In this document: positions 56,160 to 64,000 of the stretch, in pieces
Position numbering within the stretch: position 1 is the stretch's first letter
Layout of the letters: the number at the start of each line of letters is the position of its first letter
Source of the DNA: CAVXHV01 sp963761445
Lineage (GTDB): Bacteria > Planctomycetota > Planctomycetia > Isosphaerales > Isosphaeraceae
Direction: 5' to 3'
Length of the DNA: 64,000 nucleotides
Assembly: GCA_963761445.1 (NCBI GenBank)
Contig: CAVXHV010000002.1
Coordinates: forward strand, 434,001-498,000
The notes under the pieces: generated by a model
What the model was told of the DNA's origin: nothing
What the model saw: the letters and a program-made list of their open reading frames with translations, nothing else
Databases searched by the model: none
Program-made: the position numbers and the translations under genes

Positions 56160-59100
56160 ATGCTTCGCCTTTCGCGCCGTCGCCAAATGAGTTCCGCCGT
56201 CCGCCGCGAGTCCGTGTACCGTCCCCGGGTGGAGTCGATGGAGGATCGTCTGCTGATGGCCGTCATCACCGTGACCAGCACGGGAGACACGATCGGTGCG
56301 CCCGGCGGTTCGGTGACGCTGCGGGAGGCGATCACGGCGGCCAACAGCCACAAGAACATCGGCAATGTCGTCGCCGTCGGCGCCTATGGAACGGATGACA
56401 CCATCGCGTTTGACATTCCGGGCCCGGGCGTGCATACGATCGCGCCGACTTCCCCACTGCCGGTGATCACCGACCCGCTGACGATCGACGGCTATACCCA
56501 GCCTGGCTCCGCCCCCAACACCAACCCGTTTGGCCACGGATTGAACGCCACGCTTTTGATCGAGCTCGTAGGCACCGGTGCCGGTACAGGGGCGTCGGGG
56601 CTGAACCTGGCGCGGGCTCCTCCGGCAGCAAGATCGACGGGTTGGCGATTAATCAGTTCAGCGGCGATGGCATTCTCGTAGCATCGAACGGCAACACGGT
56701 CGCGGGCAACTTTGTCGGGACCGACCCCACCGGAAACGTCGGCCCTGGGCAATGGGCAGGGGATCGACGTCCTCGGCCTGAACAACACGATCGGCGGCAC
56801 GGTCGCCGCGGACCGAAACCTTGCGTCCGGGAACGCCGCCGGCTCGGGGGTGTTCATCGATGGCGGCTCGGCCAACGTCGTTCAAGGCAACCTGATCGGC
56901 ACGAACGCCGCCGGCACCGCCGTCTTGGCGAACGGCGGCGGCATCACGCTCGACAACGCCCCGAACAACACGATCGGCGGCACGGCGGCCGGCGCGGGCA
57001 ATGTGCTCTCGGGCAGCACCTACGATGGCCTCGTGATCTACTCCACCGCGGCGTCGGCAAGCATCGTCCAGGGCAACCTGATCGGCACGAACGCCGCCGG
57101 CACCGCCGCCCTGGCGAACCTCCGCTTCGGCATCTACGTCCTCTCCCCGAACAACACGATCGGCGGCACCGTGCCGGGCGCGGCCAACGTCATCTCCGGC
57201 AACAGCCTCGCCGGGATCGACTTCGGTGACTCTGCCGTCGACAACGCCTTGCAGGGCAACAAGATCGGCGTCGCCATCGACGGCGTGAGCCCGCTCGGGA
57301 ACGCGGACGACGGCGTCGAATTTGGTGACCCTTCCGGCGGCAGTGGGCCTGACAACGGGAACGTCGTCGGTGGAACCACGCCGGGGACCGGCAATACGAT
57401 CGCCTTCAATGACGTCGGCGTGGCGTACGGCAGCGGAGGAGTCGCCCTGGGTAACTCCATCTTCTCGAACAGGTTTGCAGGGATCGAGATCCTTGGCGCG
57501 GCGTCACCGTCACTCACTTCGGTCTCCGTGACCAGCGCGGGCATCCAGGTGTCTGGCTCGTTGAGCGGTGCTGAGGCGAGCTCCGATTACCGCATCGAGT
57601 TCTTCTCGAACAGCGAGCTCGCGGCCAACGGGACCGAACAGGGCCGGACCTTCCTCGGCGCGATCACGCTCCACACTGCCGCCGCCGGCGCGACCTCCTT
57701 CACTGCCAACGTCAACGCCCCCCCCGCCGGTCAGGATTTCGTGACCGCGACCGCCACCACCTTCGCCGGTAACCAGACCTCGCAGTTCGCCACTCCCGTC
57801 GTCTCGGACGCCGCCTTCACCGTCACCAGCACGACCGAGTCCGGCAACAGCCTTCGCGAGGCCATCCTGGCCGCGAACGCCGTTCCCGGCACCCACACGA
57901 TCACCTTCAATATCCCCGCGAACGACCCGAACCACGACTACTACCGCAACGATGGCGTTTCCGGCCAGGTCACGCTCGCCGACGTGGCCACGACCACCGC
58001 CACCGATGATGCCTCTATCGCCGGCATCGACCCCGACTGGCCCCACAGTTGGTATTCGATCCAGCTCACGTCCGCCCTTGCCGGCCATCACCAACCCGAT
58101 CGTCATCGACGGCTATGTCTCAATCAGGCTCGATCGCCAACACCAACCCCGTCGGCCAGGGCCTGAGCTCGGTCCTCAAGATCGAGATCAATGGTGAGAA
58201 TGCCGGCGTGCTCAGCAACGGCCTGATCCAGATCACGGGCGGTGACAGCACCGTGGAGGGCCTGGTCATCAACCGCACGCAAGGGGCCGAGATCGATCTG
58301 GTCACCGGCAACGATTCGGTCGTGGGCAACATTCTCGGCGCCGACGTCTCCGGCACGGCGGCCTTCCCCGTGAACAGCTCCACCGGCATCCAGATCGGGT
58401 CCTTGAGCAACACCATCGGCGGGACCACGCCGGCCGCCCGCAACCTGATCTCGGCCAATTTTGGCTATGGCATCGTCTACTCCGCAACGAGCCAGTCCGG
58501 GACCAGTAACCAGGTGCAGGGCAACCTGATCGGCACCGACCGCACCGGCACGCGAGCCCTCGGTAACCAGAGCGGAGGCATCTCGGGCGAGGCGGGCAGC
58601 TTTATCGTGGGCGGCTCCGAGGCTGGGGCGGGCAACCTGATCTCCGGGAACGGGGGCATCGGGGTGGCCAGCAAAAACGCGATGGTCCAGGGAAACTTCA
58701 TCGGCACCGACGTGACCGGCACGCTGGCCCTCGGCAACCTCGAGGGCGTGGAAATCTCGGGGAACGTCACGCTCACGCAAAACTTGATCGAGTTCAACGC
58801 CGAATTCGGTCTGGACGCCCTTGCCGGCGGCAACTCCATCACGAATAACACGATCGCGTTCAACGGCACGATTAACACGGGTGCGTTCAACTCCACGGGG
58901 GTAATCGCCACCGGCGGCAACCTCATCAGCCAGAACGCGATCTTCTCGAACGTCGGTCCCGACCTCGCCCTGGGCGGACTCAACGCCCCCCCGCCCGACT
59001 CCGACGGCATCCAGAACTATCCGATCCTGGGATCGGTCGCCGCCTCCGGCCCCGGGACGCAGGTCACGGGGGTGCTCGACAGCCTGCCCAGCTCGAACTT

Positions 59101-61243
59101 CCGCCTGGAGTTCTTCGCCGACTCCGAACGCAACGACACTCCTCCGTTCGGCGGGGCACTGCCGGGCGAGTTCGGCGGCGGCCAGACGTTCCTCGGCTCG
59201 CTCAACGTGACGACCGACGCGAACGGCCACGCGAGCTTCACGGCCAACCTCCCCGCCCTGCCCGCCGGCCAGCCGTTCGTGGACGCCACCGCGACCGACA
59301 TCACCGACACCGGCTCGGGGCCGCTCAACAGCACCTCCGGGTTCTCCCCCATCGCCGCCCTGGGCGGGCCAAGCTTCGTCGTCACCAACACCGGCGACAC
59401 CGGCTTGGGAACCTTGCGCGAGGCGATCTTCGACGCCAACCTCACGCCCGGTGCCCACACGATCACCTTCGACATCCCCGCCACCGACCCGCGTCACTTC
59501 TACTACCGCAACGACGGCGTCGCCGGCCAGGTGTCCCAGGCCGACATCGCCGTCACGACCGCGACCAGCGACGCGAACATCGCCGGCATCGACCCCGACT
59601 GGCCGTTTAGTTGGTTCTCGATCCTGCCCAGCCAAGACTTGCCGGAGATTGAGAACACAGTCACCATCGACGGCTACTCCCAGCCCGGCAGCGTCGAGAA
59701 CACCCTCCCCGCTCTCGGGGCCTTGAACACCGTCTTGAAGATCGAGCTGGACGGCACGAGCGCGCCGGGCGTCGGGCTGAACGTGGGGATCCTCGACAGC
59801 TCGCACGACGCCAGCAACAGCCGGATCGACGGGCTTGCGATCAACCGCTTCGGCGGCGATGGGATTGACGTCAACACACTGAACGGCGGGGTCGTGATCG
59901 CGGGGGACTTCATCGGCACGGACGTGTCGGGCCTACTCGACCTCGGCAACGGGGGGAACGGCGTGCATCTCGACTACGAGGAGAACGACCAGATCGGTGG
60001 CGATGCGCCGGGCGACAGCAACCTGATCTCGGGCAACGAGTCGAACGGCGTCGATCTGGTTGAATCGGGGGCCGATGTGGTCGGCAACGTGATCGGCGTA
60101 GACCGGAGGGCCCAGGAGGCGATCGTCAACGGCGTGGGCGGAATCGAGATCCACAGCGACGACGGCGTGGATGCGGACGCCTCGAGCTCGGCCGACGCCC
60201 CGCCAATCCCGCCCGACCAGAATCCGGCATTGGAAGACAATCTGGCGAATCGCATCATACTCCGTCGCAACTTTGTCGCCTATCGGATCTACGGCGTTGC
60301 GTTCTCGAAGCTCAAATCGAAACCTCAGAAGGTCGTTTTATTGATCGCCGATGTTGTCGGCGTAGGAGTCCCGATGAAAAGCATCGGCAGCACGGCCGTC
60401 GGTGCGTCCGCCAAGGGCACAGTGCCTACCTCGGAGGTGATCACCCCGATCGACTTCGATCTCGGCCTTGACGGCGTCACTCCGAACGACCCGGGCGACA
60501 ACTACGATGGACCCACCGGGCTCGAGAATTTCCCGGTCCTCACGTCGGCCGTGAGGGGGGTGCAAACCGTGATCGCGGGCACGCTCAATAGCCTGCCCGG
60601 CCAGGGATACGAGCTCGATTTCTACTCGAGCGTTGATGGGCCCTCTCCCATCTCCGGCCCGGCCGCCCGCTATCTCGGCTCGGTCGACGTGAACACCGAC
60701 TCCGACGGCAACGCGGCGTTCTCGTTCGCGACCTCCTTGGCCGTCGGTAACCTCGTGACGGCGACCGCCACAAGGTTTGCGTACGGTACAGTCGTACCGT
60801 ACGAGACCTCCGAGTTCTCGGCGGCCGTGGTTGTCGATCTGACTGGGCCGACGATCTCGAACGTGCTGCTCCCGAACCCGAAGGCCAAGACGACGCCCCT
60901 GTTACTGACCTTCTCCCAGGACCTGGACCTCGCCAGTGCGGTGAACCTCGCCAATTACATCCTGGTCACGGCCGGTCCCGACAAGCGGTTTGGCACCAAG
61001 GACGACAAGAAAATCGCTCTGCGATCGGCGACTTATAACCCGATAACGCACACGGTGACGCTCTTGCCCCGCAAGAAGCTCTCGGTCGGCGTCAAGTACC
61101 GCCTCACCGTCAACGGCACCTCCGCCAGTGGGGTCGAAGACCTCGCCGGTAACCTGCTCGATGCCAATCTCGACGGCCGCGTCTCGGGGAACTATGTCGA
61201 TATCTTCAAGCTCGCGCTGCCGAAAGTCCGGCGTCGGTCTTGA
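56160..61243 (+). CDS. giant secreted beta-helix protein with LEPR-XLL-like start and Big-type C-terminus; three frameshifts
   Basis: About 1,690 residues if rejoined. The start MLRLSRRRQMSSAVRRESVY then RPRVESMEDRLLMA fits the N-terminal motif of planctomycete surface proteins. Three successive modules of about 500 residues each begin with a CSLREAI-like element (GGSVTLREAITAAN; GNSLREAILAANA; LGTLREAIFDANL). Each holds parallel beta-helix repeats built on NTIGGT and VxGNxIGTDxxGTxALGN. The C-terminal 130 residues are a bacterial Ig-like (Big_5-type) domain (GPTISNVLLPNPKAKTT to YRLTVNG). Breaks lie near 56600, 56740 and 58085; from 58100 to the end the frame is open. A cell-surface or adhesive role is inferred. 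Confidence 0.85.
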
Positions 61244-61289
61244 AGGGAAGCACTCCGTGAGTGGCGTCTGTGATGGCCGAGGCCGCGCG

Positions 61290-61856
61290 TCAGCCCGTAT
61301 CGTCTGTGCCCAGCTCCTCAAGCAGCCAGGCCCGGGCGAACGTCCATTGCCGGTAAGCGGTCGCTCGAGAGATGCCCAGGCTCGCGGCAGCCTCCTCGAC
61401 GGAAAGCCCCGCAAAATACCGAACCTGGACCAGCCGGGCTGCTTCCGGGTCGTGAGCAGCCAGCCGACCGAGTGCCTCGTCGAGCGCGAGCAGATCATCG
61501 GCTCGATCGGGCGGCGCGGGCCGGTCGTCGTGCAGCTCGACGCGCCGGCGCCCGCCCCCGTGCTTCTCCCGCCGCTTGCGCCGGGCCCTGTCGACCAGGA
61601 TGTGCCTCATCGCCTCGGCCGCCACCGCGAAGAAGTGGCCTGCGCCGGCATACGGGCGGTCCTCGCCGGGACCAATCATTTTGAGATACGCTTCGTGCAC
61701 CAGCGCCGTGGCATCGAGCGTCTGGCCCGGCGCTTCACGGGCGAGCTTCTGCCGCGCCAGCTTGCGCAGCTCATCGTAGAGCAGCGGAAGCAACTCGCCC
61801 GCCGCGTGCGGGTCGCCGTCCTTGATCGACTGCAACAGCCTGTTGGCGTCTCTCAT
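61290..61856 (-). CDS. SigECF-type RNA polymerase sigma factor
   Basis: A 188-residue protein of the planctomycete/acidobacterial Sigma70_ECF family (PF07638 pattern). It has LLPLLYDELRKLARQKLARE, TLDATALVHEAYLKMIG, HFFAVAAEAMRHILVDRARR and region 4 ARLVQVRYFAGLSVEEAAAS then LGISRATAYRQWTFARAWLL. This is the same family as the truncated remnants at 3584-3748 and 5238-5342 and shows what their full form looks like. It is convergent with the large surface protein. Kinase genes often accompany this family, but none follows directly here. Confidence 0.92.
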   Translation of the reverse strand: MRDANRLLQSIKDGDPHAAGELLPLLYDELRKLARQKLAREAPGQTLDATALVHEAYLKMIGPGEDRPYAGAGHFFAVAAEAMRHILVDRARRKRREKHGGGRRRVELHDDRPAPPDRADDLLALDEALGRLAAHDPEAARLVQVRYFAGLSVEEAAASLGISRATAYRQWTFARAWLLEELGTDDTG

Positions 61857-62192
61857 GGCTCCAGCTAGCGTGGATGCCTACAACCTCCGCTGCCTATCCT
61901 ATCCAGCCTGGCCGATCAATCCAATGACCCGGATAGCGGCCCAATTGATCGGGCGGTACGTCCCGCGGATGTTGATCGAGAACAACATCTCCAGACTCGC
62001 CGCGGGCGGAATCCGGACGAACCAAAACAACACCCATTGACTTCCACACTTCACGATGTTGAATTGTCGAGCTGGATGAGACCTCGATCGCTGACGCCGA
62101 TCAGGGCACTGATTGAAGGTCAGATTGACGCGTGCGCCATGGACTGCCAGACCAGTGCAGGTCCGGGAAGAATTACACCGAGGGAGGAAACG
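61857..62192. other. divergent intergenic region
   Basis: No coding frame. It separates the minus-strand sigma gene from the plus-strand PEP-CTERM gene, so both promoters lie here. An AGGGAGGA ribosome site at 62181-62188 serves the latter. Confidence 0.45.
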
Positions 62193-63074
62193 ATGTCCAA
62201 GACTTTGCGACTGTGTGCGATCGCGGCCTTCGTTTTCCTGGCGCGCTCGACGGCGATCCAGGCGCAGGGCCTCCCAGATGTCCCCGTGGGCACCGTCTTG
62301 ACGGAGGTCATGATGGATGTCCAGGGTTCGGAGGCGCAGCTCTACGGCGCGATGTTGGGCGTTAACCCGACGACGCCTCAAACGTTGAGCGGGACCAGCT
62401 CGACCGACCTCTCGACAGGAAGCTTCTCCTTCAGCCTGAACCCGGGCCAGACCTACCTCGGGGAGTCGATCAGCGACGTCATCACGGGTCAATTCAACTC
62501 CACGACTGACATTTGGGACTGGTCCAGCATGGGATCATTGGGATCGCTGAAGTGGAAGGCGATGGGGGAGATCCAGGCGGTCGAAATCAATGCCAACGGG
62601 CCGAGATGGGGCCTTCGCTCGTACGAGAGAGTTTATGCGCTCCTGAGTTTCCCGCCCAAATACATCTACCAGGCGACAGACAGGGTCAACATCATCGGCG
62701 GGGCAAACGGGAAGCCGGCATTCAGCATCAAGAGCGCTGACTTCAAGAACCCGGGTGGGGCCGGCCTGGGGTTCTCCACTGGCAAGGACATTTTCGACCC
62801 CGTGACGGGACAGTACAGGTTTGTGGATGACTTCAAACCAGGTCCAAACTCCGGCCTCACGCCCCTTGCGTTCCAGGAAATGACAACGGGCATCACGCCC
62901 GTCGCTGGCGGCTCGGGGACGTACACCACGACGATCCAAAGCATCCCGGAACCTTCGACGCTCTTGATGGCCCTGATCGGCATGGGGATCACGCTGGGTG
63001 TCGCCCGGCGATGCCGAGCCCCGGGAGGCCGCTGGGCCACGATGTCGGGAGCCGCGAAAAGGACCGCGCATTGA
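62193..63074 (+). CDS. PEP-CTERM sorting-domain exported protein
   Basis: A 293-residue protein. The signal peptide is MSKTLRLCAIAAFVFLARST, with cleavage after IQAQ. The mature part is rich in Ser/Thr/Gly (LSGTSSTDLSTGSFSFSLNP, GGSGTYTTTIQSIPEP) with no recognised enzyme motif. The C-terminus is a classic PEP-CTERM: IPEPSTLLMALIGMGITLGV then ARRCR, which directs processing by exosortase and anchoring or release at the cell surface. A basic tail of about 20 residues (APGGRWATMSG...) beyond the arginines is unusual. The start ATG follows AGGGAGGA by four bases. A 14-copy palindromic repeat array begins four bases after the stop. Confidence 0.88.
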   Translation: MSKTLRLCAIAAFVFLARSTAIQAQGLPDVPVGTVLTEVMMDVQGSEAQLYGAMLGVNPTTPQTLSGTSSTDLSTGSFSFSLNPGQTYLGESISDVITGQFNSTTDIWDWSSMGSLGSLKWKAMGEIQAVEINANGPRWGLRSYERVYALLSFPPKYIYQATDRVNIIGGANGKPAFSIKSADFKNPGGAGLGFSTGKDIFDPVTGQYRFVDDFKPGPNSGLTPLAFQEMTTGITPVAGGSGTYTTTIQSIPEPSTLLMALIGMGITLGVARRCRAPGGRWATMSGAAKRTAH

Positions 63075-63077
63075 GTA

Positions 63078-63474
63078 GGTTAGGCTTTAGCCTGACATTC
63101 GAAGTACGTCAGGCTTTAGCCTGACATTCGAAGTACGTCAGGCTTTAGCCTGACATTCCGAAGTACGTCAGGCTTTAGCCTGACATTCCAAGTACGTCAG
63201 GCTTTAGCCTGACATTCCAAGTACGTCAGGCTTTAGCCTGACATTCCAAGTACGTCAGGCTTTAGCCTGACATTCGAAGTACGTCAGGCTTTAGCCTGAC
63301 ATTCCAAGTACGTCAGGCTTTAGCCTGACATTCGAAGTACGTCAGGCTTTAGCCTGACATTCCAAGTACGTCAGGCTTTAGCCTGACATTCGAAGTACGT
63401 CAGGCTTTAGCCTGACATTCCAAGTACGTCAGGCTTTAGCCTGACATTCGAAGTACGTCAGGCTTTAGCCTGAC
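63078..63474. repeat. 14-copy tandem array of a 29-bp palindromic unit
   Basis: Fourteen units of GTCAGGCTTTAGCCTGAC plus ATTCGAAGTAC or ATTCCAAGTAC run head to tail. GTCAGGCT-TT-AGCCTGAC is a perfect 8-bp hairpin. Unit 1 is slightly degenerate (GTTAGGCT) and unit 3 is one base longer. From unit 7 on, the CGAA/CCAA variants alternate strictly, implying later growth by 58-bp double units. There are no variable spacers, so it is not a CRISPR array. Confidence 0.95.
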
Positions 63475-63523
63475 TTTTGTGCCCAAGCTCTTGCCGTCCC
63501 CACAGCGTCCTCCGCGGGTTCAC

Positions 63524-64000
63524 TTAGTGCACGATTTCCAGGTCAGTGATGCCCGCCTCTGCTGTTGCTCCGGAGCCGCCGCTCGTCGTCGTCGCCGCCG
63601 TAAGCTGCTGTGCCTGAAGGGCCGCCCGCCCGCGCTGGACTGCCGCGATGCCGGCCTCCGTGACGCGTGTGTGCTGCACCGAGACAATCACGAGGTGCGG
63701 CAGTGCCGTCAAATAGGCCAATCCGGCGTCCGTGACCGCGGTGCGGTCGAGCGTCACCTCCTCGAGATTGGTCAATCCCTTGAGGTATTTCACGCCCGCA
63801 TCACCGACCGCCGTGCCTTTCAGCTCGAGCACTTTCAAGCTGGTCACGCTCGCGAGGTTTTCCACACCAACGTCGCCGAGTTTGGTCCCTTCGAGGCGAA
63901 CCTCCTCAAGCCGTTGCGCACCCTTGAGATGAACCAGGCCGACGCCGGTAATCTTCGTTCCATACAGCGATAGGCGAGCCAGCACAGGAAATTTCGCGAG
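63524..64000 (-). CDS. leucine-rich-repeat protein, C-terminal part (cut by right edge)
   Basis: The frame is open to the right edge of the window, so the N-terminus is missing. At least five repeats of 24-25 residues are visible, each like GTKLGDVGVENLASVTSLKV then LELKGTAVGDAGVKYLKGL. This is the LxxLxLxxTxITDAGLxxL pattern common in planctomycete proteins, ending in a poly-Gln/Ala/Thr tail (ALQAQQLTAATTTSGGSGAT). Such proteins are usually secreted or periplasmic and of unknown binding partner. It is convergent with the palindromic array. Confidence 0.88.
   Translation of the reverse strand, partial: LAKFPVLARLSLYGTKITGVGLVHLKGAQRLEEVRLEGTKLGDVGVENLASVTSLKVLELKGTAVGDAGVKYLKGLTNLEEVTLDRTAVTDAGLAYLTALPHLVIVSVQHTRVTEAGIAAVQRGRAALQAQQLTAATTTSGGSGATAEAGITDLEIVH

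Noticed and set aside
58124..59806. Minus-strand open frame of 560 codons
   Set aside because: It lies antisense to the beta-helix surface protein and is Gly/Ala/Val/Arg-rich with no family match.
63078..63474. CRISPR array
   Set aside because: The units are contiguous 29-bp repeats with no variable spacers, and no cas gene is nearby.
1..64000. tRNA or rRNA genes
   Set aside because: Scanning by eye for T-loop GGTTCGAATCC-like words and for conserved rRNA segments found none; a covariance-model scan would be needed to exclude them fully.

Overview
The window looks like a chromosomal segment of a high-GC planctomycete, most likely of the Isosphaeraceae type. Several marks point there: two DUF1559 proteins (one with a prepilin-type N-terminus), a DUF1501/DUF1549-DUF1553 pair, several ECF sigma factors beside or fused to Ser/Thr kinases, two large secreted proteins with an LEPR-XLL-like N-terminal motif, a PEP-CTERM protein, and DUF4058 and Uma2 proteins. 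No rRNA, tRNA, CRISPR array or complete insertion sequence was recognised.

Layout. 0-1 kb: a small antitoxin-like protein overlapping an HNH endonuclease. 1.1-5.4 kb: a TPR protein kinase lacking its N-lobe, then an HTH/DUF4160-like gene pair lying between two 148-bp direct repeats that are remnants of an ECF sigma gene. 6-8.5 kb: an ECF sigma operon with two unknown proteins. 8.5-12.8 kb: DUF1559, HD-domain, isochorismatase-like and sugar-nucleotide epimerase genes. 12.8-18.8 kb: a sugar-conversion cluster (cupin isomerase-like, xylose-isomerase-like TIM barrel, Gfo/Idh/MocA, ketose 3-epimerase) with Uma2 and DUF4058 genes interspersed. 18.9-25.4 kb: nuclease, acetyltransferase, typA, cation/proton antiporter, cardiolipin synthase, cytochrome P460. 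25.4-26.8 kb: a single-chain sigma factor-kinase fusion. 27-46 kb: ferredoxin, serine hydrolase, gluQ, then a proline/hydroxyproline block (D-amino-acid dehydrogenase, 4-hydroxyproline epimerase, DHDPS-family deaminase, APC permease, PutA) that also holds a DUF1559 pseudopilin, a two-repeat secreted protein, a DUF5009 acyltransferase, an MFS transporter and an ATPase-DUF4276 pair resembling a defence module. 46-51.8 kb: tandem repeats, DUF1501/DUF1549 genes, a kinase and a small HTH gene. 52.8-61.2 kb: an ECF sigma factor, a zinc-finger/kinase/TPR protein and a large beta-helix surface protein. 61.3-64 kb: another ECF sigma factor, a PEP-CTERM protein, a 14-copy palindromic 29-bp tandem array and a leucine-rich-repeat gene cut by the right edge.

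Working together. The three ECF/kinase arrangements suggest several signal-to-transcription circuits. The metabolic genes suggest growth on rare sugars and on proline/hydroxyproline.

Caveat on quality. Reading frames are broken by single-base indels in roughly half of the long genes, including housekeeping genes (typA, gluQ, putA). They are densest at 6-11 kb, and some fall in homopolymers. I read most of these as sequencing or assembly indels and give one feature spanning each broken gene, with the shift sites noted. Positions of shifts are approximate.
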